From contig NZ_JACRSY010000018.1 in NCBI RefSeq assembly GCF_014384995.1, positions 1 to 64,000 on the forward strand: a DNA stretch of 64,000 nt. The letters are read 5' to 3'. Of the stretch, positions 25,161 to 34,103 are shown piece after piece; within the stretch, counting starts at the first letter, position 1; each line of letters starts with the position of its first letter. Source of the DNA: Zhenhengia yiwuensis. Its GTDB lineage: Bacteria; Bacillota; Clostridia; Lachnospirales; Cellulosilyticaceae. Below the pieces are notes generated by a model. It was not told where the DNA came from. It saw only the letters and a program-made list of their open reading frames with translations, and did no database searches. The position numbers and the translations under genes are program-made.

Positions 25161-26822
25161 ATGACAACAAATATTTTTGTAAGCACCAATCCAAACAAAC
25201 TTCACTCACCAGACCTTGCTGGAAATCCTGAGCATATGGGAAATCTACAAGGATGTCGTATTCCTTCTCTTCTTATGGCTCATTCTCATGATGAATCTAC
25301 ACCTCATACGCTTCTTGCTATTGCTGATATTGGTAATGATAGCGCTGACTGGGGGAAAGTAGATATTGGCCTAAGACGTAGCTTTGATAACGGTAAAACT
25401 TGGACAAGTCCTGTACAAACCATTTTGTCTTTACCTGCCCATCATGCTCCCCAAGAATTTCATGACTGGCATTCTGCTTTTTATATTGATGCTGTTACCA
25501 CGCAGGCTAAAAATGGAGAGCTTGTTATGCTTGTTGATATGTGGCCAGAATGCAAAGGGTTACATGCATCCTCTTATTTAGAGGAAGGCACAGGCTATAA
25601 GTTAATTGATGGCACTTACTATCAAGTACTTTATTCTGGAGACTCTAAAGTAACAGATGAGTCTATAGAATCTTTTGGCGATGCCTATACCATTCGTGAG
25701 GATGGATGGATTTATGATGCAAAAAACCAGAAAACTCGTTACTACATACCTCAGCATCATCATGCTGACCATCGCTATATCACTATGGGAGATATGTACT
25801 ATGCAGTAGGAGAAGGTGACTATATCCATAAATGTCCACCGTTAGTTCCACTAGACCCTTCTTCAGATCCTACAACTCCTCATGATATTTATGTAGGCAA
25901 TATTTATTTAAACTACCATAAACCTCATTTTGACCCAGAGCATCCTGTTTTTGTTCAAAAACGTCATATCACTGTGCCTGATTCTCTTTATGAGACTTAT
26001 GAAACAGACCCAGCTCCACTTAGAGCCGCTGTAACCTCTTACCTTTGGGTAACCCGTAGTACTGATTTAGGTGCTACCTGGTCACAACCTTATGATATTA
26101 CCCCACAAGTTAAAGTCGATTCGGATGGTGCTTTTTTAGGTACAGGCCCTGGTACTGGCCTTACCCTTAAGCATCAATCTAATCCAACTAGAAATGGCAG
26201 AATCATTATGCCTGTTTATGCACTCGATAAGGCTGCAGCTATTTATAGTGATGATAACGGCTATACTTGGCATAGATCGGATACCAATGGCAACAGATAT
26301 ATGAATAATATTGATGAATGCCAACTCATTGAGCTGTTGAATGGAGACATTATTTCATTTGGTAGACAGTATACAAAAGGTAAAACACCTATTTCTATTA
26401 GCCATGATGGCGGAGAAACTTGGAGTGAGCAACAAACCACAGACCTTATCTCTGTTCGCTGCCAAAAGTCAGTCATTACTTATCCAGTAGATACCTTCCC
26501 TTATCCGGAGCAAATGCAACAAGGGAAACAATATGTACTTTCCTCCCATCCAACAGGTAATGCCCCTCTTGATGCCTCTAGAACGAATGGTGTAATCTCC
26601 TTAGGAGAAGTACAAGAAGATGGCACTATACACTGGATTAGAGAACGCTCTCTTAACTTCTCTCCTAACCCTTATGAAAATGTTAAAGGGTATGAAAGAT
26701 TCTTTGGCTACTCTAGCCTAGCTGTTCTAGAAAATGGTCATATTGGCATCCTCTATGAGCCACAACCTAATAATTGTATTGTCTTTACTTCTTTTGATCT
26801 AAATTGGCTATTTGAAGCATAA
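25161..26822 (+). CDS. Sialidase (GH33-type, BNR repeats), apparently cytoplasmic
   Basis: 553 residues. RIP motif GCRIPSLL with Arg33; Asp boxes SFDNGKTW, STDLGATW, SDDNGYTW and SHDGGETW, each with the S-D-G-T/W pattern; a catalytic-region insert between the first two. A C-terminal YSSLAVLENGHIGILYEP holds the expected Tyr/Glu. It has no signal peptide or anchor, so it would act in the cytoplasm on imported sialosides. Single gene with a good binding site (AAAGGAG). No nan transporter or lyase is nearby. Confidence 0.85.
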   Translation: MTTNIFVSTNPNKLHSPDLAGNPEHMGNLQGCRIPSLLMAHSHDESTPHTLLAIADIGNDSADWGKVDIGLRRSFDNGKTWTSPVQTILSLPAHHAPQEFHDWHSAFYIDAVTTQAKNGELVMLVDMWPECKGLHASSYLEEGTGYKLIDGTYYQVLYSGDSKVTDESIESFGDAYTIREDGWIYDAKNQKTRYYIPQHHHADHRYITMGDMYYAVGEGDYIHKCPPLVPLDPSSDPTTPHDIYVGNIYLNYHKPHFDPEHPVFVQKRHITVPDSLYETYETDPAPLRAAVTSYLWVTRSTDLGATWSQPYDITPQVKVDSDGAFLGTGPGTGLTLKHQSNPTRNGRIIMPVYALDKAAAIYSDDNGYTWHRSDTNGNRYMNNIDECQLIELLNGDIISFGRQYTKGKTPISISHDGGETWSEQQTTDLISVRCQKSVITYPVDTFPYPEQMQQGKQYVLSSHPTGNAPLDASRTNGVISLGEVQEDGTIHWIRERSLNFSPNPYENVKGYERFFGYSSLAVLENGHIGILYEPQPNNCIVFTSFDLNWLFEA

Positions 26823-26824
26823 TT

Positions 26825-26885
26825 AAAAAGCCAACCTAAAACTATTCCCATCCTTAATGGAAGGTATCATTTTAGGTTGGCTTTG
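26825..26885. terminator. Bidirectional terminator
   Basis: Stem AAAGCCAACCTAAAA / TTTTAGGTTGGCTTT between the convergent sialidase and Ser-rich protein genes. Confidence 0.85.
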
Positions 26886-26891
26886 GTTACT

Positions 26892-27467
26892 TTATAAATG
26901 TCTTCTCCACCACCAATAGGCTATGAAGATTGCAATAATGATAATAAATGTAATAAGTATAGCTGGTGAACCATGTCTTATAGCAGGCATTCCATAATAC
27001 CAACTATTAAAGAATCCCCCTGTAAAGAATGGGTTAGGTCTATACGTATTCCCTGATTGTGTGTATGTGTTATCCTGCGGTTTAGAAGTACTAAAAGATC
27101 CTGAGTTCACCTTATTTGAATTTGAAGATTTTGACTCAGTACTTTCTGTTTTACTACTAAAAGATCCTGAGTTTACCTTGTTTGAATTCTTATTAGAAAC
27201 AACCCCACTATCTTTTATCGTGCTAGATTTTGGCGCAGTACTTGACTTAGATGAGGACTTCGTTGAAAAAGAACCTGAGCTTACTTTATTTGAACTACGT
27301 TTAGTTGTTGAAGATCTTGTAGAAGATGACTTGCTTCTAGATGATCTAGTAGAACCGGATTTCGGTTTTGCTTGGACCGTATACACTTGACCCAGCCCTA
27401 CGTTAATAATAATACAGCTTATAAAAACCCAAAGAAATCTTTTTAAAAATATCCTTTTTTTATTCAT
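26892..27467 (-). CDS. Ser-rich low-complexity membrane protein of the PspA operon
   Basis: 191 residues from the ATG at 27467. An N-terminal hydrophobic segment (FLWVFISCIIINVGLGQVYT) acts as signal or anchor; the middle is Ser/Lys/Thr-rich with three units like NKVSSGSFSTK, NKVNSGSFSSK, NKVNSGSFSTS; a Gly/aromatic patch and a C-terminal TM (ILITFIIIIAIFIAYWWWRRHL) follow. The start overlaps the stop of the Cys-rich gene (TATGAATAA). It may be a disordered envelope protein tied to PspA. Function unknown. Confidence 0.7.
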   Translation of the reverse strand: MNKKRIFLKRFLWVFISCIIINVGLGQVYTVQAKPKSGSTRSSRSKSSSTRSSTTKRSSNKVSSGSFSTKSSSKSSTAPKSSTIKDSGVVSNKNSNKVNSGSFSSKTESTESKSSNSNKVNSGSFSTSKPQDNTYTQSGNTYRPNPFFTGGFFNSWYYGMPAIRHGSPAILITFIIIIAIFIAYWWWRRHL

Positions 27468-28122
27468 AGCAATCAAATCCTACAAAAATATCATAAACTT
27501 TATCTAACAACTCTTCATCAATGGATAAATAGTCTACTGACCCATTTGTGTATTTACAATATTCTAGAATATGTTGATTTTCCTTATTATTTCGTTCTAC
27601 TAAATAAATGTAGTGCTTATTAGAAAAGTCATCTGTTAATAATCCTACTACTTCAAAATGGACATCTCTGTGTTCATCATTTGAGTAAAGTGTAATAGGT
27701 GCCATTCCAGTTGTTACATAGTAGCGCTCTTTATCACAACCTACTACTTTTGAGTTGTAACTACAATAATGACAAGATTTGAATTTACATTCATTCACAC
27801 AAGACCCACATTTACAAGTATGACAAAGTTTAAGCTTATTTAAATCATCTATAATACCAGACTTAAACTTTAAAGCATCCTTTTTATACTGCTCATCACT
27901 TTTTAAGAAGTCTAAAGGTCCCTTACCATCTGCTAGACGGTCTGCTTCATCTAACTTCTCAAGGTAGTCTTTAATAAGATGAACTTTTCGCTTAAAAAAA
28001 CGTTTGTCTACTTCCTCTTGTGATAAAAAATTTTCTATCTCTTCTATATTCATAATTAAATCAATATATGCCTGACTATATGCCGCACGCTCAGCATCTG
28101 TAAAATCTTTAATTTTATTCAT
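27460..28122 (-). CDS. Cys-rich hypothetical protein in the PspA operon
   Basis: 220 residues. An N-terminal helical part is followed by a cluster of eight cysteines (CHTCKCGSCVNECKFKSCHYC, about residues 100-120) that could bind zinc, and a C-terminal beta-rich domain (HFEVVGLLTDDFSNKHYIYLVERN) that recalls small DUF1292-like folds. It lies between PspA and the Ser-rich membrane protein and overlaps the latter. I do not recognise the family. Confidence 0.65.
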   Translation of the reverse strand: MNKIKDFTDAERAAYSQAYIDLIMNIEEIENFLSQEEVDKRFFKRKVHLIKDYLEKLDEADRLADGKGPLDFLKSDEQYKKDALKFKSGIIDDLNKLKLCHTCKCGSCVNECKFKSCHYCSYNSKVVGCDKERYYVTTGMAPITLYSNDEHRDVHFEVVGLLTDDFSNKHYIYLVERNNKENQHILEYCKYTNGSVDYLSIDEELLDKVYDIFVGFDCYE

Positions 28123-28145
28123 CTGCTAAATCCCCTTTAATTAGG

Positions 28146-28796
28146 TTATCTATATTTATTAAGTTCGTCTTGAATAGAGGCATCTTTATTATCTGATAAG
28201 TATTCACTTAGTTCTGCATCTACATCAGGGCGTTTAAATTCTTCCAGACCTTGAGCATAGCTTTCAGCTTCCATTACTTTTTGCTCAATATCCGATAAAG
28301 AAATGTGACTTTCTTTGTTCACTTCAGTTAAAATTTCATTCACTTTACTTTGTGCCTTAGCTGTAGCGTATCTGGCAGATAACTCTGATTTCTTAGTCTT
28401 AAGTTCTTTAACTTCTTTTTCAAGTGCTGCTACATTAGTCTTTACTTTATCTGCTGTTGTCTGTAAAGTTTTAATAGTTGTCTCTAAACTTGCTACTTCT
28501 TGATCAAATTCTTTTTTCTTTAATAAGAAAGTTGTAGCTTTTTCTTCATCTCCTGCCGCAAGTGCCTTGCGGATACCTTCTTCATATTGTTTAATTTTTT
28601 CTTGAATTGTCCTTACTTCAGTTTTCTTTTGAGAAATTGAACCAATGAAAGATGCACTTTCAAGTTTTGCTTTATTGATTGCCTCTTCACGTTTTCTAAT
28701 GGCTAAGTCAATTTGTTCAATAGGATCTTCTATTTTATCTAAAGCTTTATTGGCTTTACCACTAATAATGTTACCAAGTCTACTAAAAAAACTCAT
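28146..28796 (-). CDS. PspA/IM30 family membrane stress protein
   Basis: 216 residues, nearly all long alpha helix and coiled coil. Opening MSFFSRLGNIISGKANKALDKIEDPIEQIDLAIR is typical of PspA/IM30/LiaH proteins, which polymerise on damaged membranes. It is the first of three genes in the operon, and would be expressed under envelope stress; a dedicated promoter was not identified. Confidence 0.93.
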   Translation of the reverse strand: MSFFSRLGNIISGKANKALDKIEDPIEQIDLAIRKREEAINKAKLESASFIGSISQKKTEVRTIQEKIKQYEEGIRKALAAGDEEKATTFLLKKKEFDQEVASLETTIKTLQTTADKVKTNVAALEKEVKELKTKKSELSARYATAKAQSKVNEILTEVNKESHISLSDIEQKVMEAESYAQGLEEFKRPDVDAELSEYLSDNKDASIQDELNKYR

Positions 28797-28931
28797 ATCT
28801 ATCCACTCCTTAATTTTGAACTCTAATTTTACCCTCAGTTTTTTAATATTCTGTAGATATATGAATATATACTACCATGTAATAACTGAGTATTCTATAG
28901 TAAAACTATGAACAAATTTTAAAGAGTGTAA

Positions 28932-28996
28932 AAATAAAAGCCAATCTAATCCTTATTCATATTTTAAGCAGCTGATAAGTTTAGACCGGCTTTTAT
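28932..28996 (-). terminator. Probable terminator of the DUF488 gene
   Basis: Outer arms AAAAGCC / GGCTTTT and TCTAA / TTAGA enclosing about 35 bases, followed on the minus strand by TATTTTT. The stem is long but interrupted. Confidence 0.45.
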
Positions 28997-29009
28997 TATA
29001 TTTGTAAAC

Positions 29010-29666
29010 CTATCCGTTTGGATTAGGTTTAGGAAAATCATAATCATCCTTTAATACACGTTTGGCATTAACAATGAAAACTTCTTTACTACACCTTGCA
29101 TAAGCTTCTTCTAATTTTTCTGCTTCTGTCTTAATAGGACCAAATAAGTCTATCTGGTCAACTGGCTCACAAAATTCTTCTTTCATACGCTGCTCCATAT
29201 GAGCATGGGTTTCTAGCGTCCCATCATGCAAAATATGGCGTACTTCATAACCCATTTCAGCAAATTTTCTTGCTACAAGTGTACTTCTATGACAATCTGT
29301 TGGGTCCTTTTCTGCGCACATAAAAGCAATGGTATACCCTTTTTCTAGTCCATTTTCTATTCGCTTAATACCCTCTAAAAAAGCCTCTGTCTTAGCCAGT
29401 TTAGTAAAATCTAAGTAGCCTTCCTTTGTATTAAGTTCTATTTGATCTTTTATAATCCCAAAAGACTGATACATATGAATATAAGCTATGCCTCTTTGTT
29501 TTAAGTATAGCTGCAAAATTTCCTTATTAAATTGAGGATGAAAACCTGAATAGGCCATAGTCCTTACATCGACTACGCAGTTAATATTATATTTCAGTAA
29601 AAGTTCCAGGAAACTTTCCTGTGTGTGATGTGCATAGCCAATAGTGTAGAGAATACGATTAGTCAT
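29010..29666 (-). CDS. DUF488 family protein
   Basis: 218 residues. YTIGYAHHTQESFLELL and VVDVRTMAYSGFHPQF at the start and FMCAEKDPTDCHRSTLVA in the middle are diagnostic of DUF488, a family of unknown biochemical role with conserved Cys (CAEK) and His (CHR). It stands alone, and the CsoR-family remnant lies upstream. Confidence 0.9.
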   Translation of the reverse strand: MTNRILYTIGYAHHTQESFLELLLKYNINCVVDVRTMAYSGFHPQFNKEILQLYLKQRGIAYIHMYQSFGIIKDQIELNTKEGYLDFTKLAKTEAFLEGIKRIENGLEKGYTIAFMCAEKDPTDCHRSTLVARKFAEMGYEVRHILHDGTLETHAHMEQRMKEEFCEPVDQIDLFGPIKTEAEKLEEAYARCSKEVFIVNAKRVLKDDYDFPKPNPNG

Positions 29667-29756
29667 AGGTTTTCTCCTTTCTTAATTTTTACTTCTATTA
29701 CTCCTGTAAATTGTAGTATGAGTCTGCATACTCTAGGCTATTCCTTTTATACTTTA

Positions 29757-29905
29757 TTATTTTATAAATTTATGGATAGCCTTAATCACCTTCATATCAT
29801 TATTTTCTACTGCATCCATTACGCAATGATGAATATGCTCTTGTAAAATAAGCTTCCCACATTATTAAGCGCTGATTTCACCACTGCAATTTGAGTTAAA
29901 ATTTC
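29757..29905 (-). pseudogene. C-terminal remnant of a CsoR/FrmR-family repressor
   Basis: The minus frame ends at a stop at 29757 and encodes a chain like TQIAVVKSALNNVGKLILQE followed by HIHHCVMDAVENND, the conserved core of CsoR/RcnR/FrmR repressors, with the HxxHC metal or aldehyde ligands. A stop at 29906-29908 cuts off the N-terminal helix that should carry the first Cys and DNA-binding residues. No start codon with a ribosome binding site is present. It is a decayed gene; no copper exporter or formaldehyde gene remains beside it. Confidence 0.7.
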
Positions 29906-29948
29906 CTATATAAAGGCCTTCTTCCCCCACTCTCTTATATGTAAACAT

Positions 29949-30683
29949 TTATTTCTTTTTAGCATGGATAATCAGCATCATAGGACGTCTTAATTCATCT
30001 TGCATTTCTTTATTATCTTTGAGTAAAGATGGTTCAGGCTGTGGCTCTACTACCTTCATAATTTCAAAACCTGCTCCTATTAGGTCATTAATATAAGTTG
30101 TTACTGTTCTATGATACTTGACCATTTCTGCTCCTAAAAACTGTGCCTTACGGGCTCCCTCATAAAAATAATGGTCTACGGGCCAGTGCATACGATTTCC
30201 TTCCTCATCATAAGTCCAATCTTGTGGACCATTAGCAGTAAATACTGGATGTTCTACTGAGAAGATAAACTCTCCCCCTTCCCTCAAGCACTTATTGACT
30301 TTCTCACATACCTTACTAAAAGTCTCGATATAATGAAATGCTAAAGAGCTTATAACCACATCAAACGTCTTCTCAGCATAATCTATCTCTTCAATAGGCT
30401 GCTTAATATATTGAATGATTGTTGACTTTGTCATAGCCTTTGCTTGATTTAGCATGTTTTCTGACAAGTCTATCCCTATAACAGATTCAGCTCCGTGCTC
30501 TTGTGCATATCTACAATGCCACCCAAACCCACAACCTAGGTCTAAAACATGCTTACCTCTAAAATCTGGAAACATCTTTTTTAGCTCATGCCATTCACCA
30601 GCACCTTCTAAACCTTTCACTGAACGTGCCATCTGCTTATACGCATTAAAAAAGTTTATATCATCATATTTATTCTCTTTCAT
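29949..30683 (-). CDS. Class I SAM-dependent methyltransferase
   Basis: 244 residues. AdoMet motif VLDLGCGFGWHCRYA, acidic loop GIDLSENML, and post-motif FDVVISSLAFHYI. The family methylates small molecules; the substrate is unknown. Single gene, followed by the CsoR remnant. Confidence 0.85.
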   Translation of the reverse strand: MKENKYDDINFFNAYKQMARSVKGLEGAGEWHELKKMFPDFRGKHVLDLGCGFGWHCRYAQEHGAESVIGIDLSENMLNQAKAMTKSTIIQYIKQPIEEIDYAEKTFDVVISSLAFHYIETFSKVCEKVNKCLREGGEFIFSVEHPVFTANGPQDWTYDEEGNRMHWPVDHYFYEGARKAQFLGAEMVKYHRTVTTYINDLIGAGFEIMKVVEPQPEPSLLKDNKEMQDELRRPMMLIIHAKKK

Positions 30684-30741
30684 CTTAAATATCTACCTTA
30701 CTATATTTATATAACTTAATATAATTTTATCACACTTATAC

Positions 30742-30828
30742 AAAAAAGCCTTACAACCCCAAGAAACTAAAATGCCCCTACCTACTGAGCAGGAAGCATT
30801 TTAAATCTCGTTTTTGTAAGACTTTTTT
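30742..30828. terminator. Large bidirectional terminator
   Basis: Outer stem AAAAAGCCTTACAA / TTGTAAGACTTTTTT and inner AAAATGC / GCATTTT. It lies in front of the methyltransferase gene and ends the 164-aa gene on the minus strand. Confidence 0.75.
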
Positions 30829-31323
30829 CTATAGACCGCAGTCTATTTCAATTTCAACATTATAAACTTCATTTTCAAATAAACTATTTAAGAACTCCGC
30901 CATAAAGTACTTCTTGCTCATTTTTTTTAGTTTATTTCTATCTGTAATCTGACACTGATTTAAAAGCACTTTTGCTTCACTGATACAACTATTCATAATA
31001 CCTTGAATTTCTCTCTTTTTCTGTTCTGCCTCTGCACTTCTATTACCACTATAAAGAAACTCTCTCAAATGGATAATAGCATCCCTAAAAGTCTCATTTA
31101 AGGCCTCTACTTTTGCAAGAGCTTCCTCATCTGTTATAGCGCCTTTAAGACTTAATTGTACTGGATTTATATAGAGTCTATCTTCAACAAGCATACAAAC
31201 TGTATCTTCTTTAGCTAACTCCATTACTTTACCTAATTCTGTTAATGCATAGCTTTGCCCATTTAGTTGATATTGCGTTTCAAAGGCTTCTTTAGTTATT
31301 TTTTGTATTGTTAATTGATTCAT
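30829..31323 (-). CDS. Hypothetical protein (164 aa)
   Basis: A soluble, helical protein beginning MNQLTIQKITKEAFETQYQLNG with a C-terminal NEVYNVEIEIDCGL. No motif that I know is visible. It has its own terminator, so it is likely a single-gene unit, and the codon use matches the neighbours. Function unassigned. Confidence 0.7.
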   Translation of the reverse strand: MNQLTIQKITKEAFETQYQLNGQSYALTELGKVMELAKEDTVCMLVEDRLYINPVQLSLKGAITDEEALAKVEALNETFRDAIIHLREFLYSGNRSAEAEQKKREIQGIMNSCISEAKVLLNQCQITDRNKLKKMSKKYFMAEFLNSLFENEVYNVEIEIDCGL

Positions 31324-31464
31324 ATTCTAATTTCTCCTATGTTGCAGACACTTTAATCATGCCCTCTTTCTTCTATTACTTTTTTATTATAACATAATGA
31401 GTCTTATAGAGACATATATGCTTTTATTCGATTTATATTCTAAAGTACACAAAGACCTAGCCCT

Positions 31465-32172
31465 TTACGCTCTAGGTTTTTTATTTGCATGATAAGTCAT
31501 TAAAATCGTCTGTGCTCCCCAAATAATTCCAATTGGCAAATAAATAGCAGGACTAATTTCAAATACTCTACTTAATAGATAACAAGCGATAAATAGGAAT
31601 ACATACAGCGGTATCATAGCTGAAAGTGTATTAAAGCTTGCTTTTCCTGTTTTATACTTTTCACATTCATCTAACCTGTCAAAGTAATGCTCATGGAATT
31701 TCGGATCTAAAGGATCTGCATTTAGTTCTGGTCTTACCTTCTTAACCAAAGAGATATGTCCAACCTCTCCTAAAAAAGCTATACATACGTTAAGCATAAA
31801 AAGCATTGAAGCAGGTATTGTAAGTTCAAATAAATTGACACCTAATGCTGTAAAGTTGATCACCGCACATAGAGTGCAACACATTAAGGTTATACCCATT
31901 ACTTTTTCATATTTTTCATAAAATGAGCCTTCTTCCTCACAGTATCCATCTTTTTTAAGCTGCATGCTAAAGTAAAAATATCCTCCTATACCTGCAATCC
32001 CTGTAATAAGTGCAACTATAAATAAGCTAGGCGCTAAAGCTTCTAACACATTTACAATATTATGTAAGTTATCAGCTGATTCCATTCTACTGATTAAACT
32101 CCCTACTATCGCTCCTATAAAACCACAAATGATAAAAATTGAAATACCTTTTTTCCAGTTATAACTTTTCAT
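31465..32172 (-). CDS. DUF3169 membrane protein
   Basis: 235 residues, six predicted TM helices. The GSFYEKYEKVMGITLM loop and HYFDRLDECEKYKTGKASFNTLS are typical of DUF3169. The partner gene is the XRE regulator that overlaps its start by 14 bases. Role unknown. Confidence 0.88.
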   Translation of the reverse strand: MKSYNWKKGISIFIICGFIGAIVGSLISRMESADNLHNIVNVLEALAPSLFIVALITGIAGIGGYFYFSMQLKKDGYCEEEGSFYEKYEKVMGITLMCCTLCAVINFTALGVNLFELTIPASMLFMLNVCIAFLGEVGHISLVKKVRPELNADPLDPKFHEHYFDRLDECEKYKTGKASFNTLSAMIPLYVFLFIACYLLSRVFEISPAIYLPIGIIWGAQTILMTYHANKKPRA

Positions 32173-32377
32173 TTCCGTCCTCCTCTAACCAAAATAATTC
32201 TTCTATTGATTTATTAAATATCTGAGCAAGCTTAATGACTAATACAATAGAAGGATGATAATCTCCACGTTCAATGCTACTGATAGTCTGCCTTGAAACA
32301 CCACATCTCTTACCTAATTCTGTCTGACTTATAGCCAGTTCTTCTCTTGCCTGTTTCACATGATTATAAAGTGGCAT
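32159..32377 (-). CDS. XRE-family regulator, small
   Basis: 72 residues consisting of one helix-turn-helix (AREELAISQTELGKRCGVSRQTISSIERGDYHPSIVLVIKLAQIF), the type always paired with small membrane proteins such as DUF3169 or DUF2178. It is likely to bind the three operators just upstream and repress its own operon. Confidence 0.92.
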   Translation of the reverse strand: MPLYNHVKQAREELAISQTELGKRCGVSRQTISSIERGDYHPSIVLVIKLAQIFNKSIEELFWLEEDGNEKL

Positions 32378-32394
32378 CTAACTCACCTCCTGTT

Positions 32395-32467
32395 TGACAA
32401 GTAAAGTTGTCATATCCCAAATATAATTCATGACAACTTTACTTGTCAATGACAAATTTACTTGTCA
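32395..32467 (-). promoter_or_regulatory. Three palindromic operators of the XRE/DUF3169 operon
   Basis: TGACAAGTAAAGTTGTCA (32395-32412), TGACAACTTTACTTGTCA (32431-32448) and TGACAAATTTACTTGTCA (32450-32467) share TGACAA-N6-TTGTCA with small changes. The first sits 17 bases before the start codon, so bound repressor would block transcription and translation initiation. Confidence 0.8.
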
Positions 32468-32572
32468 TTAATAAAATCTATATTTTCCTTTAAATCCTTA
32501 TATTATAAATTTCATCTTTGACACTCCCTTACATCTCTGTTTATAATTATGTAAACAGCAAAGGAGATTGAT

Positions 32573-33976
32573 ATGACGAAAAATAAACACCGAAAATATA
32601 AATTCATTATCCCTATTTTATTACTTATCCCTATTATCTATATCATGAGCGTATACAATCAAGTAAAAGCATACGATACTGTGCTAGCTCATAATATATG
32701 GGTTAATCATTTTGACATAGGTGGCATGACCCCAGAAGAAGCTAGCGAATATCTGAGCCAAAACCTTATATCCACGCTTGATAGCAAAACTATTACACTT
32801 ACTACTGAAAATACCACTTCTACAGTAGATATTACATACAAAGAATTAGGTGTAACCTATAACCTAGATGAAATTTTATCTGAGGCTATACAAATTGGAC
32901 ACGAAGGTAACCTTTTTGAGCGCTATAAATCACTTAAGAATCCATCGGTTGAACCGCTCCATTTTACACTTGCTCCAAATCTAGACTCTTCCAATTTACA
33001 AGAACGCGTAGAATCTTATCTTGAGCCCTTCTACAAAGCTCCAGTTAATGCGGAGATTAAGAAACACCCAAGAAGCTTTGAGATTACCCCTGAAGTACCG
33101 GGCTATAAAGCCGATCTTGACTTTGCAGTGACTCAAATTCAAGAACTAATAGCACAAAGTGAAGAAGGCACCATATACCTTCCACTTATTACATTAGAAC
33201 CAGAATATACTTCAGATATTCTCCAAGATTATAAAACACCTCTTGCTAGTTTCTACACGACCTTTACAGCAGATAGTCCTGATCGCAATACGAATATTAC
33301 ACTTGCAGCCCAGAAGATTAATACAACCCTCCAGCCAGGGGAAAAGTTTATGTTTTCTAAGCAATTAGAACCTATTACTATTGATGCAGGCTATAAAAAT
33401 GCCAAAGTTATTACAGGTGGTGAATTTGTAGATGGCATTGGTGGGGGGATCTGCCAAGTATCTTCAACCCTTTATAATGCAGTCATCATGACAGATCTAG
33501 ATATATACATGCGCCGCAATCATTCTCTACCAGTATCCTATACACCACTAGGCCGAGATGCAACCTATGCTACAAATAGTGTGGATTTCCAATTTATTAA
33601 CAACTCTGGTTATCCTCTCTATGTAGAAAGCTATATTGAAGATAATAAAGTCTTCGTTAACCTGTATGGTCACAAAGACTTTAAGCCGGATTATACAGCT
33701 CAATTTGAATCAGAACTTGTCGAGACATTAGAAGCACCAGAGCCACTCTATAAAGATGATCCTACTTTGCCACCGGGCAAAGAAATCATCAAATCTCATG
33801 CTAAAGAAGGACACAAAATAGTACTTTACAAACTTTACTATAAAAATGGTGAACTTATTAAGAAAGAAAAAATTAATACGAGTACCTATAAACCTCAACG
33901 CGCAGTTATTCTTCGTGGTCCACAACCGCAGAGTTCTGAAGCGAGTTCTATAGCAGCTGATTCTAAACCTCAATAG
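32573..33976 (+). CDS. VanW-family protein with peptidoglycan-binding domain
   Basis: 467 residues. N-terminal TM (FIIPILLLIPIIYIMSVY), then a PG_binding_4 type domain (HFDIGGMTPEEASEYLSQN, repeated in part at 150-230), then VanW (INTTLQPGEKFMFSKQL, GGEFVDGIGGGICQVSSTLYNAV, YTPLGRDATYATNSVDFQF). It is an extracytoplasmic wall-associated protein of unknown activity. A charged C-terminal tail follows. Binding site AAAGGAG, 8 bases from ATG. Confidence 0.92.
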   Translation: MTKNKHRKYKFIIPILLLIPIIYIMSVYNQVKAYDTVLAHNIWVNHFDIGGMTPEEASEYLSQNLISTLDSKTITLTTENTTSTVDITYKELGVTYNLDEILSEAIQIGHEGNLFERYKSLKNPSVEPLHFTLAPNLDSSNLQERVESYLEPFYKAPVNAEIKKHPRSFEITPEVPGYKADLDFAVTQIQELIAQSEEGTIYLPLITLEPEYTSDILQDYKTPLASFYTTFTADSPDRNTNITLAAQKINTTLQPGEKFMFSKQLEPITIDAGYKNAKVITGGEFVDGIGGGICQVSSTLYNAVIMTDLDIYMRRNHSLPVSYTPLGRDATYATNSVDFQFINNSGYPLYVESYIEDNKVFVNLYGHKDFKPDYTAQFESELVETLEAPEPLYKDDPTLPPGKEIIKSHAKEGHKIVLYKLYYKNGELIKKEKINTSTYKPQRAVILRGPQPQSSEASSIAADSKPQ

Positions 33977-34016
33977 AAAACTTTACATAGTAATGAATTT
34001 AACTAAATAAAATAAT

Positions 34017-34064
34017 AAACCCACAAAAGGACACTTTATAACAATGCATTCTTCTGTGGGTTTC
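34017..34064 (+). terminator. Terminator of the VanW gene
   Basis: AAACCCACA / TGTGGGTTT, 24-base loop, between convergent genes. The T run is short, so confidence is moderate. Confidence 0.6.
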
Positions 34065-34103
34065 ACTTCTTATATAAATACTGATTTACTTCACCTTTAT
34101 GAC

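Noticed and set aside
27061..27390. A 109-residue plus-strand frame opposite the Ser-rich membrane protein
   Set aside because: It is antisense to a Ser-rich low-complexity coding sequence; such frames arise from the repeat composition and this one has no binding site.
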